This document shows positions 1-9,842 of a DNA stretch of 64,000 bases, one piece after another. The stretch is taken from positions 1,736,001-1,800,000 of the forward strand of contig NZ_CP035491.1 of assembly GCF_004135405.1 (NCBI RefSeq), given 5' to 3'. Under the pieces are notes generated by a model. The model worked only from the letters and a program-made list of their open reading frames with translations, was not told the origin of the DNA and ran no database searches. Position 1 is the stretch's first letter; every line of letters begins with the position of its first letter. This stretch comes from Agromyces protaetiae (GTDB lineage: Bacteria > Actinomycetota > Actinomycetes > Actinomycetales > Microbacteriaceae). The position numbers and the translations under genes were made by a program.

Positions 1-110
1 TCGTGCAGGGCGCGTCCGAGGCATCCAGAGCCATGCGGCTCGTCCACGCGATCCCCGCGGGCGACCTGCTGCTCCTGCGCTACGCGCGCCTGATGCACTC
101 GCGCGCCTGA
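1..110 (+). CDS. 3' end of an unidentified protein (partial)
   Basis: The first complete codon begins at position 3 and the frame runs to a TGA at 108-110. The 35 visible residues (ending ...RLMHSRA) use G/C-ending codons like the neighbouring genes, and the frame contains an in-frame GAG GCA TCC word that is typical of genuine genes in this window. Nothing in so short a tail identifies the family. It converges on the xpb helicase gene, with a long inverted repeat between them. The start lies upstream of the window. Confidence 0.5.
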   Translation, partial: VQGASEASRAMRLVHAIPAGDLLLLRYARLMHSRA

Positions 111-124
111 CCTGCCCCCGCGCG

Positions 125-200
125 GTTTGTCGGACATCAGCGCGTTTGTCGGACATGAGAGCGTGCCCACGTCCGACAAACGCGCTGATGTCCGACAAAC
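125..200. repeat. 30-bp perfect inverted repeat built of TTTGTCGGACAT boxes
   Basis: Left arm 125-154 and right arm 171-200 are exact reverse complements, separated by 16 bases. Each arm contains the box TTTGTCGGAC twice as a direct repeat, and each box is itself nearly palindromic (TGTC-G-GACA). It lies between two convergent genes, so it could act as a bidirectional terminator. The two-box arms also resemble the double-box ends of the IS481-type elements further along, so a transposase-less (MITE-like) remnant is an alternative. Confidence 0.8.
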
Positions 201-231
201 GCCGCGGGCGCGGGCGCGGGCGTGGGCGCGG

Positions 232-1878
232 CTACGCCACCGGCTCGAGCGCGTGCGCGTCGAGGATCGTGTACGAGTACCCCTGCTCGGCGAGGAACCG
301 CTGCCGGTTCTGCGCGAAGTCCTGGTCGACGGTGTCGCGCGAGACGAGGGTGTAGAAGTTCGCCGAGAGACCCGACTCCTTCGGCCGCAGCAGGCGACCG
401 AGACGCTGGGCCTCTTCTTGGCGCGAGCCGAACGAGCCCGACACCTGGATCGCGACCGTCGCCTCGGGGAGGTCGACCGAGAAGTTCGCGACCTTCGAGA
501 CGACGAGCACGGGCGTGCGGCCGTCGCGGAACTCCTGGAAGAGCCGCTCGCGCTCGTCGACGGGCGTCGCGCCCGTGAGCTGCGGAGCATCGAGGGCTTC
601 GGCGAGCTCGTCGATCTGGTCGAGGTACTGTCCGATGACGAGGATGCGCTCGCCCGCGTGCCGCTCGACGAGCTGCTTCACGACGCCGAGCTTCGCGGGC
701 GCGGTCGCCGCGAGGCGGTAGCGCTCGTCGTCGGCGGATGCCGCGTACTGCAGCCGCTCGGACTGCGGAAGGTCGATGCGCACCTCGTAGCAGGCCGCCG
801 GGGAGATGAAGCCCTGGGCCTCGATCTCCTTCCACGGCGCGTCGAAGCGCTTGGGGCCGATGAGGGAGAACACGTCGCCCTCGCGTCCGTCTTCGCGCAC
901 GAGCGTCGCCGTGAGGCCGAGGCGGCGGCGCGCCTGCAGCTCGGCCGTGAGCTTGAACACGGGCGCGGGCAGCAGGTGCACCTCGTCGTAGACGATGAGG
1001 CCCCAGTCGAGGGCGTCGAGGAGCGACAGGTGGGCGTACTCGCCCTTCCGCTTCGCCGTGAGGATCTGGTACGTCGCGATCGTGACGGGCTTGATCTCTT
1101 TCACCTGGCCCGAGTACTCGCCGATCTCCTCGGGCGTGAGGCTCGTGCGCTTCAGCAGCTCGTCGCGCCACTGGCGGGCCGACACGGTATTCGTCACGAG
1201 GATGAGGGTCGTCGTCTTCGCGGTCGCCATCGCGCCCGCGCCGACGAGGGTCTTGCCCGCGCCGCACGGCAGCACGACGACGCCCGAGCCGCCGTCGAAG
1301 AAGTTGTCGACCGCCTGCTGCTGGTAGCCGCGCAGCTGCCAGCCGCTCTGATCGAGGTCGATGTCGTGGGGCGTGCCGGGCGTGTAGCCCGCGAGGTCCT
1401 CGGCCGGCCAGCCGAGCTTCACGAGTTCCTGCTTCAACGCGCCGCGCGCCCACGGCGCCACGAGGAAGCTTTCGTCGTCGATGCGCTCGGCGAGGAACGG
1501 CGCGATGCGCTTGGCGTTCGCGACCTCGGTGAGCACGGCGATGTCGTCGCTGCGGAGGCGCAGCGCGCCGTCGTCGGTGCGATCGACGACGAGCCGCCCG
1601 TAGCGAGCGACGGTCTCGCGCATGTCGACCGACACCGTCTGCGGCACGGGGAACTTCGCGTACTTCTCGAGCGTGCCGAGCATGTCTTCTGCGGTGTGGC
1701 CGGCGGCGCGGGCGTTCCACAGCCCGAGGCGCGTGATGCGGTACGTGTGGACGTGTTCGGGTGCGCGCTCGAGCTCGGCGAACACCGCGAGGTCGTGGCG
1801 CGCATCCTCGGCAAGGGGATTCGCGACCTCGAGCAGCACGGTGCGGTCGCTCTGCACGATCAGGGGGCCGTCTGACAT
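232..1878 (-). CDS. XPB/Ssl2-type DNA repair helicase
   Basis: Superfamily 2 DNA helicase of 548 residues of the bacterial XPB type, presumably ATP-dependent and acting on damaged or stalled DNA. Seen in the sequence: an N-terminal helicase-associated region (about 1-190), Walker A with LPCGAGKT, a DEVH box (VYDEVHLLP), motif III LGLTAT, and motif VI QRLGRLLRP near the C-terminus. The chosen ATG at 1878-1876 gives MSDGPLIV; a TAGACT -10 box on the minus strand (1892-1887) leaves only 8 nt before the start, implying a leaderless transcript separate from the upstream gene. A longer reading through the upstream region in the same frame is an artefact of GC-rich sequence. The helicase-associated protein upstream is its usual actinobacterial neighbour. 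Confidence 0.93.
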   Translation of the reverse strand: MSDGPLIVQSDRTVLLEVANPLAEDARHDLAVFAELERAPEHVHTYRITRLGLWNARAAGHTAEDMLGTLEKYAKFPVPQTVSVDMRETVARYGRLVVDRTDDGALRLRSDDIAVLTEVANAKRIAPFLAERIDDESFLVAPWARGALKQELVKLGWPAEDLAGYTPGTPHDIDLDQSGWQLRGYQQQAVDNFFDGGSGVVVLPCGAGKTLVGAGAMATAKTTTLILVTNTVSARQWRDELLKRTSLTPEEIGEYSGQVKEIKPVTIATYQILTAKRKGEYAHLSLLDALDWGLIVYDEVHLLPAPVFKLTAELQARRRLGLTATLVREDGREGDVFSLIGPKRFDAPWKEIEAQGFISPAACYEVRIDLPQSERLQYAASADDERYRLAATAPAKLGVVKQLVERHAGERILVIGQYLDQIDELAEALDAPQLTGATPVDERERLFQEFRDGRTPVLVVSKVANFSVDLPEATVAIQVSGSFGSRQEEAQRLGRLLRPKESGLSANFYTLVSRDTVDQDFAQNRQRFLAEQGYSYTILDAHALEPVA

Positions 1879-1951
1879 AACCGTCGAGTCTACGCCCGTT
1901 CCGTGAGGGTCGGCCCAGGGGGCCGGGTGGTGTGGAGAGCGGGCGGATGTC

Positions 1952-3817
1952 TCAGCCGAGGTCTGCCGGCGCGGGCCCGACGGCTGCGATCGCCGAGAGC
2001 GGCAGCGTGCGCTCGATGTCGGCCTTGCGGTCGCGTGCGCGGAGTCTGCCGTTGGCGACGCTCGCGGGCGCGAGGAGGTAGTCGGCGGTCTGCCCGCCGG
2101 GCATGAGCACGGTGACCGTGAGCGTCTCTTTCGCGCGCGCGGCGGCTTCGAGCTGGCGGGCGAGCCAGGCCTGCTCGGTCGCCGGGCCCGACGCGACGGC
2201 GAGCAGTCGGTCGAGGAGCTCGACGATCGGGTCGGCCTTGGGCGGCGGCGGGGGAGCGCTTGCGAGCCGGTGTCGGCGGAGCCGCACGATGCGTCCGTCG
2301 GCGTCTTCTGCCGCGACCGGGTAGCGCGCGTCGGAGAGCGCCCAGAACACGACGTCGGGCGCGAAGCGCGAGAGCAGCCGGTGCTCGTCGGCGCGGCGGA
2401 GGGCGAGCGAGGACAGGGCCTGATCGACCTCGAGCGTGCCGACGAGCTGCGGGTCGTCGGACCGGATCGTCGTGCGCGCGGGCAGCTCGGACTCGGGCGC
2501 CTGCGCGACGCGCACACTGCCGAAGCGCCTCGCGGCCTCGCCGATGAGGTAGTCGAGCGGTTGCGGCACGCCCGTGAGCGAGATCGACGAGAGGAACGAG
2601 CGGATCGACTCGGCCGATTCACCCGCGGCCAAGCCGCGATTGACGGATGCCGCGCTGACGCGATAGGTGGAGGCGAGGTCGCGCGCCTCGAGGTCGGCGA
2701 ACGACCGCAGTCGTGCGTCGATCGCGGGTTCGAGCGGCCCCGGAGAGACGACCGAGAGGTCGTGCTGGAGGTACACGCGGTCGACCTGGGTCGGGAACCG
2801 CGACGCGACGTCTTCGGCGGCGCGGTCGAGTTCGCCCGCGAGCACGAGTCGACCGGCCTCGACGGGCTCGCCGCCCACCGACAGTCCGAGGGCGGCGGCT
2901 TCGTCGCGGAGCCGCTCGAGGCCCTCGTCGAGCCAGCGCCCGCCCGCCGGGTAGAGCCAGCGCACGTCGTCGCGGAACGCCGTCGCCGAGAGCGTCTCGG
3001 TGCGCCGCGCGACGAGTTCGCGGAGGGCGACGGGCACGCGGTCGCGCCAGGCCTCGGCGAGCCGCCGCCAGCGCTCGGCCGCCGACGTGAGCGCCCACGC
3101 CCCGCCCAGGTCGGATTCGAGCCAATACGCGCCGTCGCGCACGACGAGCCCCGTCTCGAGCGCGCGGCGGAACAGCTTGGGCACCTCGTCGAGTTCGACG
3201 CCCGTCGCTTCGGCGAGCCGCTTCGAGTCGGGCAGCGACAGGCCGCCCTTCGCGAGCTCGCGCGCGGGCTGCAGTCCGAGCGCCGCGACGAGCTCGGTCG
3301 CCGCCGCGACCGTCGCATACGCCGCCTCGGAGCCGAGCCGGGCGAGGATCGTGCGGTCGACTTCGTCGACGGGCGCGAGCGCGGCAGGCGCCGGGGCGAC
3401 GAGTTCGGCCGCCGTCGGCAGGTCGTCGCCGAGCCGGGGCAGCAGGCGCGCCCGCACGGCGTGCGGCACCTCGCGGCGTTCGCCCCCGACGACGAGCAGC
3501 TTCGATTCGAGGTCGGCGACGAGCGTCGCGCGATCGGCGAGGATGCGGTCGGATGCCTCGAGCCGCTTGAGTTCTCGGTCGAGGAGGTCGTCGCCGACGT
3601 CGGGCTCGCTCTCGGCGAGCGTCGCAGCGACGGCGAGCACCCCGAGATGCGGGCGATCGAGCCTGCTCAGCACGTGGTCGAGCGAGTCGTTCGTGAGGAG
3701 CGCCTCGGCGAGGTCGAAGAGGTCTTTCAGACCCGCCGGGTCGAACTCACGCGTCGCGAGCGCGCTCGCGAGCTCGTCGCGCGACATCGCGCGGAGCCTC
3801 GCGGCGAGCTCGAGCAT
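1952..3817 (-). CDS. Helicase-associated (Helicase_C_3-type) protein
   Basis: A 621-residue protein of the actinobacterial family with an XPB-like helicase-associated domain but no P-loop or DEAD/DEVH box that I can see. The first 25 residues (MLELAARLRAMSRDELASAL) begin a long helical N-terminal half; the C-terminal third (about 450-600) carries the conserved helicase-associated fold with the stretch ARYPVAAEDADGRIVRLRRHR. Homologues are commonly encoded directly upstream of XPB, so it is inferred to be a partner or regulator of that helicase. It lies 9 nt downstream of a small membrane protein gene on the same strand and is probably co-transcribed with it. The role beyond helicase partnership is unknown. 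Confidence 0.85.
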   Translation of the reverse strand: MLELAARLRAMSRDELASALATREFDPAGLKDLFDLAEALLTNDSLDHVLSRLDRPHLGVLAVAATLAESEPDVGDDLLDRELKRLEASDRILADRATLVADLESKLLVVGGERREVPHAVRARLLPRLGDDLPTAAELVAPAPAALAPVDEVDRTILARLGSEAAYATVAAATELVAALGLQPARELAKGGLSLPDSKRLAEATGVELDEVPKLFRRALETGLVVRDGAYWLESDLGGAWALTSAAERWRRLAEAWRDRVPVALRELVARRTETLSATAFRDDVRWLYPAGGRWLDEGLERLRDEAAALGLSVGGEPVEAGRLVLAGELDRAAEDVASRFPTQVDRVYLQHDLSVVSPGPLEPAIDARLRSFADLEARDLASTYRVSAASVNRGLAAGESAESIRSFLSSISLTGVPQPLDYLIGEAARRFGSVRVAQAPESELPARTTIRSDDPQLVGTLEVDQALSSLALRRADEHRLLSRFAPDVVFWALSDARYPVAAEDADGRIVRLRRHRLASAPPPPPKADPIVELLDRLLAVASGPATEQAWLARQLEAAARAKETLTVTVLMPGGQTADYLLAPASVANGRLRARDRKADIERTLPLSAIAAVGPAPADLG

Positions 3818-3826
3818 GGGCGGTGC

Positions 3827-4102
3827 TCAGCTCGACTTCTCGCGGGCTTGCCGGGAGCGCCGCACGGCGCTGAGGATCATGATCGCGATGATCAGGAGGA
3901 TGCCGATCGGGAGCGCGATCAGGGGGAACACGAGCACGATGGGCCAGACGCCCTGCTCGGCCCAATGCTCGGTGCCCGCGTTGGCGAACGTGCCGATGAT
4001 GACGGCGATGAATGCGGCGACGGCGGCGAGGACGATGCCCGCGACCATGTAGGCGAGCACGCGGATGACGCGGGACTCGGCGGCGGGACGATCGGTGCTC
4101 AC
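3827..4102 (-). CDS. Small two-helix membrane protein
   Basis: A 91-residue protein starting at GTG (4102-4100). Two strongly hydrophobic helices are evident, about residues 14-38 (VLAYMVAGIVLAAVAAFIAV) and 50-76, followed by a basic, charged tail (RRSRQAREKSS), which suggests an integral membrane protein with the C-terminus in the cytoplasm. A TAAGCT box six nt before the GTG makes a leaderless start likely, and the divergent cold-shock gene has its own TAGACT box at 4143. The family is unknown to me. It heads the possible operon with the helicase-associated protein. Confidence 0.75.
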   Translation of the reverse strand: MSTDRPAAESRVIRVLAYMVAGIVLAAVAAFIAVIIGTFANAGTEHWAEQGVWPIVLVFPLIALPIGILLIIAIMILSAVRRSRQAREKSS

Positions 4103-4206
4103 CAGACCAGCTTAGGACAGCGCGCCGACGTGTGCCTGCGACCTAGACTGGGGGTGGACGGGCGCCGCGGATCGGCGCGCCGGCACGACACGAGCGAGGT
4201 TCATCG

Positions 4207-4587
4207 ATGCCCACCGGCAAGGTCAAGTTCTACGACGACGACAAGGGATTCGGCTTCATCGCCGCCGACGACGGCCAAGAGGTCTTCCTGCACGCGTCCG
4301 CCCTGCCCGCGGGCGCCACGGTCCGCGCCGGCACGCGCCTCGAGTTCGGCATCGCCGACGGCAAGCGCGGCGCGCAGGCCCTCTCGGTCCGCGTGCTCGA
4401 CGCCCCGCCGAGCCTCGTGAAGATGCACCGCAAGCCCGCCGACGACATGGCGATCATCGTCGAAGACCTCGTGAAGGTGCTCGACGGCGTCGGTGCCGAC
4501 CTGCGCCGCGGACGCTATCCCGACAAGGCCAAGACGCGCACGGTCGCGGCCGTGCTCCGACGCGTCGCGGACGACCTGGATGCCTGA
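4207..4587 (+). CDS. Cold-shock domain protein with C-terminal extension
   Basis: 126 residues. The first ~65 form a cold-shock domain with the RNA-binding motifs RNP1 (KGFGFIA, about 13-19) and RNP2 (EVFLHASAL, about 26-34), so it should bind single-stranded RNA or DNA. Unlike ordinary ~67-residue CspA proteins it carries a ~60-residue helical extension (AIIVEDLVKVLDGVGADLRR...). The start is preceded by a GAGCGAGG purine stretch. A TAGACT -10 candidate lies at 4143-4148. Its last eight bases overlap the start of the DUF3027 gene, implying translational coupling; this pairing is, to my knowledge, usual in Microbacteriaceae. Confidence 0.92.
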   Translation: MPTGKVKFYDDDKGFGFIAADDGQEVFLHASALPAGATVRAGTRLEFGIADGKRGAQALSVRVLDAPPSLVKMHRKPADDMAIIVEDLVKVLDGVGADLRRGRYPDKAKTRTVAAVLRRVADDLDA

Positions 4588-5386
4588 GATCGAGGGCGTC
4601 GCACCCGAACTCGAAGGCGTCGAGTCCGAGACATCCGTCGATCTCGAAGACGTGACCGAGGTCGAAGCCGAGACGCCCGCCGAGCCGTTCGTCGCAGACG
4701 AGGTGCTCCTCGCGTCGGCCGCGCTCGCGCAGCGCGCGCTGCTCGAGGTGACCCCGCCCGAGACCGTCGGTTCCGTCATCGGCCACATCGCCGAGGGCGA
4801 GCACGTGCTCACGCTCCTCTTCGCGGCCGATCTCGCGGGCTACCGCGGCTGGCATTGGAGCGTCACGATCGCGCGCGTCGAAGACGCCGAGCCCACCGTG
4901 CTCGAGACCGAGCTCATGCCCGGCGACGAGGCGCTCCTCGCGCCCGAGTGGGTGCCGTGGTCGGAGCGCCTCGCCGAGTACCGTGCCGCGCAGCAGGCCG
5001 CGGCCGCCGCGGCCGCCGCGGCGGGCGAGGAGTTCGGGGAGGACGCGCTCGACGACGAGGCGCTCGCAGACGAAGCCGACGACGATGCCGACGACGACGC
5101 CGAGTTCGACGACGAGGACGACGACGCCGAGACCGAGGGCGACGACGTCGAGAGCGACGACGACGACGAAGACGACGGGTTCGAAGACCACGACGCGTTC
5201 GACGCGGCGCCCGGCGAGCCCGGATTCGACACGGGCGAGGTCGACGAGTTCGGCGACGGCGCGTACGACGCCGTGGGCGTCGACGCGTTCGACGGGATCG
5301 ACATCGACGCGCTCGACGAGGTGGGCGACGACGAGTCCGACGACGGATCAGACGACGACGAGGATCACACCGAGTCCGACGGGTAA
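4580..5386 (+). CDS. DUF3027 family protein with long acidic tail
   Basis: 268 residues from the ATG at 4580, which overlaps the cold-shock stop codon; an in-frame extension upstream would lie entirely within the cold-shock gene and is rejected. Residues ~20-140 carry the DUF3027 domain, including the segment GYRGWHWSVTIARVEDAEPT and the PEWVPWSERLA motif. The last ~110 residues are mostly Asp and Glu with an alanine-rich spacer, an unstructured polyanionic tail. The function of the family is not known; the coupling to a cold-shock protein suggests an RNA-related role, which is inference. Its final 22 bases overlap the end of the convergent DUF2530 gene. Confidence 0.85.
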   Translation: MPEIEGVAPELEGVESETSVDLEDVTEVEAETPAEPFVADEVLLASAALAQRALLEVTPPETVGSVIGHIAEGEHVLTLLFAADLAGYRGWHWSVTIARVEDAEPTVLETELMPGDEALLAPEWVPWSERLAEYRAAQQAAAAAAAAAGEEFGEDALDDEALADEADDDADDDAEFDDEDDDAETEGDDVESDDDDEDDGFEDHDAFDAAPGEPGFDTGEVDEFGDGAYDAVGVDAFDGIDIDALDEVGDDESDDGSDDDEDHTESDG

Positions 5387-5670
5387 CCGTCGCGCGCCTG
5401 CGCGTCGGCGGCGTCCGGCTCGGCTTCCGAGGCTGCGCCCCGTCGCCGCACCTGCACGACGACGAGGCCGGCCACGCCGAGCGCGACGCCGACGATCGAC
5501 GCGGGCACGAACCATCCGAAGCCCGCGACGCCCAGCGGTTCGCGGAACCACCAGAACACCGCGAGCGCGACGATCCACAGGATCGTGCCCGCGAACAGGG
5601 CTTTTCTGGCATCGGCGCGGGCCGGCGCCGGGTCGGGGCGCCGTTCCTCCTCGCTCAGCCAGAAGCGCAT
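5365..5670 (-). CDS. DUF2530 small membrane protein
   Basis: 101 residues from the ATG at 5670 (MRFWLSEEERRPDP). Two membrane helices are visible (about 25-45, FAGTILWIVALAVFWWF; and 52-75, FGWFVPASIVGVALGVAGLVVV) followed by RRR and a soluble tail. The charged N-terminus ending in ADARKA followed by the helix pair matches the actinobacterial DUF2530 family, of unknown function. A TAGATT -10 box seven nt upstream of the ATG supports this start rather than the longer in-frame reading that begins 21 codons earlier. It is convergent with the DUF3027 gene and overlaps it. Confidence 0.85.
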   Translation of the reverse strand: MRFWLSEEERRPDPAPARADARKALFAGTILWIVALAVFWWFREPLGVAGFGWFVPASIVGVALGVAGLVVVQVRRRGAASEAEPDAADAQARDGYPSDSV

Positions 5671-5680
5671 GGCGACGAAT

Positions 5681-7865
<2,185 letters not shown>

Positions 7866-8759
7866 TTGGCTCTTTTCCCCCGGCGTCGCGTGAGCGGCGC
7901 ATCCCCCAGAACGTCCCAGTCTCTCTCGAACCGCATCGGCAAGCGCAACGTCGCCGCCGCCGCTTCCCTGAACGCAGCCCAGCAGCCCGGTTCCGAGGTC
8001 GCTCCCGTCGCAGCATCGCCTTCGGCCACGACGACGCTGGCGTCGACGAGTCGTCTGCGCCGCGGCGGCGTCGCGAATGTCGCCGTCATGACGATGGCAG
8101 TCGGCATCGTCGGCACGCTCGCGATCCCCGCCTACGCGATCGCTCCCGGCTCGAACGAGCCGCAGTTCTCCGAGACGGCCCAGACGAAGCTCACGAAGGC
8201 GCAGGCGCAGTCGGTCGACGTCGGCGATGACGTCATCGCCGCAGCCGTCGGCACCGACCAGTTGAGCGTCACCACGGGCGAGTCTATCCGCCAGGCGGCC
8301 GAGGCGGCTGCCGCAGCCGAAGCCGCGCGCGTCGCGGCCGAGCGGGCCATGACGTCGTACGCGGCCGGCTACTCGGGCCCGAGCGTCGGCGACTTCCTCG
8401 CGAACCCGCCGTACCCGAACTTCGACCTCGCGAGCGTCTACAGCGTCGCGACGCAGTACATCGGCGTGCCGTACGTCTACGGCGGCGCGACGCCCGCGGG
8501 CTTCGACTGCTCGGGCTTCGTCATGTACGTGTACGCGCAGTTCGGCGTCGGCATGCCGCACTCCTCGTCGGGTCAGGGCGCCATGGGCACCCCGATCTCG
8601 CAGGCCGACGCGGTGCCCGGCGACCTCGTCATCATGTCGGGTCACGACGGCTTCTACGCCGGCAACGGCAACATCCTGCACGCGCCGTACGAGGGCGCCT
8701 CGGTGCGCGTGCAGCCGATCTGGACGAGCTCGTACTCGATCGTGCGCATCGGTATCTGA
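7866..8759 (+). CDS. Secreted/anchored NlpC/P60 peptidoglycan endopeptidase
   Basis: 297 residues, read from a TTG at 7866 that follows the strong Shine-Dalgarno CGGAGGTAA nine nt upstream. Layout: a basic N-terminal region of ~68 residues, one hydrophobic segment (about 70-92, VANVAVMTMAVGIVGTLAIP) ending at AYA, a conserved ~60-residue linker (KAQAQSVDVGDDV...TDQLSVTT) and an alanine-rich helix, then the NlpC/P60 domain from about 190. Catalytic Cys is in GFDCSGFVMYVY (about 215) and His in MSGHDGFYAG (about 260), with a further His in ILHAPYEG. It should cut stem peptides in the wall. The hydrophobic segment is far from the N-terminus, so it may be a signal anchor or an extended signal peptide. 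It shares its N-terminal module with the CHAP protein at 9843. Confidence 0.9.
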   Translation: MALFPRRRVSGASPRTSQSLSNRIGKRNVAAAASLNAAQQPGSEVAPVAASPSATTTLASTSRLRRGGVANVAVMTMAVGIVGTLAIPAYAIAPGSNEPQFSETAQTKLTKAQAQSVDVGDDVIAAAVGTDQLSVTTGESIRQAAEAAAAAEAARVAAERAMTSYAAGYSGPSVGDFLANPPYPNFDLASVYSVATQYIGVPYVYGGATPAGFDCSGFVMYVYAQFGVGMPHSSSGQGAMGTPISQADAVPGDLVIMSGHDGFYAGNGNILHAPYEGASVRVQPIWTSSYSIVRIGI

Positions 8760-8787
8760 CGTGTGAACATCGCGTGACGCGATCTGC

Positions 8788-8821
8788 GAACGGCGCGCCC
8801 GGGGGTCCAGGCGCGCCGTTC
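8788..8821 (+). terminator. Strong hairpin terminator after the NlpC/P60 gene
   Basis: A perfect 12-bp stem, GAACGGCGCGCC paired with GGCGCGCCGTTC, encloses a 10-base loop 29 nt after the stop codon. No U-tract follows. Confidence 0.75.
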
Positions 8822-8827
8822 GTCGCG

Positions 8828-8833
8828 TACCCT
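8828..8833 (+). promoter_or_regulatory. -10 box upstream of the His-rich leader and HNH gene
   Basis: TACCCT fits the TANNNT consensus and sits about 44 bp upstream of the small ORF start at 8877 and 320 bp upstream of the HNH start, which would give the HNH gene an unusually long leader. Confidence 0.4.
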
Positions 8834-8876
8834 GAGGAATTGACGATCCTTCACGGCCGGAAACGGAGCGGGCACA

Positions 8877-9036
8877 TGGTCGAGCGGCGGGGCATCCATT
8901 CCACGGATGCGCGCGCGCTCTTCGACCAGCGCCGCAGCAGTCTGGCGCACGTGCAACTGCGCGCACATCAGCACGCGCATCTCGTGCACCAGACACCGCA
9001 TCAGAACGGGCACTGTCCATCGGACAGGGCCCGTTC
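8877..9036 (+). promoter_or_regulatory. Possible His-rich leader ORF followed by a hairpin
   Basis: An ATG at 8877 has a GGAG Shine-Dalgarno seven nt upstream and opens a frame (MVERRGIHSTDARALFD...) with seven histidines in about 22 residues (from AHVQLRAHQHAHLVH on). The His codons are followed at once by a long hairpin at 9004-9036: GAACGGGC pairs with GCCCGTTC, and inside it CTGTCC pairs with GGACAG. This is the arrangement of an amino-acid attenuator, although the next gene is an HNH nuclease rather than a his gene. The frame stays open to 9184, overlapping the HNH start. It may be fortuitous. Confidence 0.3.
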
Positions 9037-9152
9037 CGCGTTTCCGGGCCCCGACTCGCGTGCGCCAAGCGCGCCCGCCACGAGGCATCCGCACGGTTCG
9101 TCGACCTGTTCACGCGGCTGGAAGCCATCCAGCACCGATCGAAAGGCACTCC

Positions 9153-9647
9153 ATGCGAACGCTCGTGCTCAACGCCGGATATGAACCCCTCGCCATCGTC
9201 TCGTTCAAGCGGGCCCTGCTGCTCGTCATGCACGACAAAGCCACCGTCATCGTGAGAGACGAGCTGAATCCGGTCAGAGGCACGAGCGGCGCGTGGGAGC
9301 GGCCGAGCGTCATCGTCCTCACGCGCTACGTGCGCCCGCCGCGCATGCACCACGTGCCCGTGAGCCGCCGCGGAGTCCTCCGTCGCGACGAGCACCGCTG
9401 CGCGTACTGCGGGAAGTCGGCGGCGACGATCGACCACGTGCTGCCGCGCTCGCGCGGCGGACGCGACACGTGGGAGAACCTCGTCGCGTGCTGCCTGCGC
9501 TGCAACAACGCGAAGAGCGACCACACGCCCGCCGAGATGGGCTGGGAGCTGCGGTTCACGCCGCGCATGCCCGTCGATCGCGACTGGGTCGTGCGCGGAT
9601 TCGAGCGCCCGCTGCCCCAGTGGAGCGAGTTCCTCCAGGCCGCGTGA
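9153..9647 (+). CDS. HNH endonuclease family protein
   Basis: 164 residues from the ATG at 9153 (Shine-Dalgarno GAAAGG). It begins with MRTLVLNAGYEPLAIVSFKR, the conserved opening of a widespread actinobacterial HNH family. The HNH core is complete: CAYCGK zinc knuckle, DHVLPRSRGG with the catalytic His, WENLVACCLRCNNAKSDH with the second zinc pair. The nuclease would use a zinc-supported beta-beta-alpha metal fold. The biological role of this stand-alone family is not established; it sits between two wall hydrolases without obvious functional link. An extension of the frame upstream to 8907 is not supported by codon pattern or a ribosome site. Confidence 0.88.
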   Translation: MRTLVLNAGYEPLAIVSFKRALLLVMHDKATVIVRDELNPVRGTSGAWERPSVIVLTRYVRPPRMHHVPVSRRGVLRRDEHRCAYCGKSAATIDHVLPRSRGGRDTWENLVACCLRCNNAKSDHTPAEMGWELRFTPRMPVDRDWVVRGFERPLPQWSEFLQAA

Positions 9648-9699
9648 CCCGGCGGATGCCTCGCCCGCGCGCCGCCCGCTGCGTCACGCGTCGTGATGT

Positions 9700-9842
9700 C
9701 GCCGTGACTTTGCGGCGGGTGTGCTTTAGGGTGGGTGAAGCCCGGAGCGCGACCCGCGCGGTCCGGGGCGAACGCAGACGAAGCAGTCGTCCCCCGCTGC
9801 ACGCCGTCACCACCGGTGCGCGCGGAACCGGAGGTCCAATCA
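9700..9842 (+). promoter_or_regulatory. Promoter and folded leader of the CHAP gene
   Basis: A TAGGGT -10 candidate at 9727-9732 precedes a leader of about 105 nt. CCCGGA at 9739 can pair with TCCGGG ending near 9766, with a G/C-rich inner stem. GGAGG at 9831-9835 is the Shine-Dalgarno for the GTG at 9843. Together with the NlpC/P60 leader this suggests post-transcriptional control of both hydrolases, which is inference. Confidence 0.35.

Noticed and set aside
2270-4420. A 716-codon plus-strand frame across the helicase-associated gene, the small membrane protein and the cold-shock gene
   Set aside because: It runs antisense to two clear genes and out of frame through the cold-shock domain.
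9735-9842. Longer CHAP protein beginning upstream at 9735
   Set aside because: The extra 36 residues come from the folded leader just after the -10 box; the GTG at 9843 has a proper GGAGG site.
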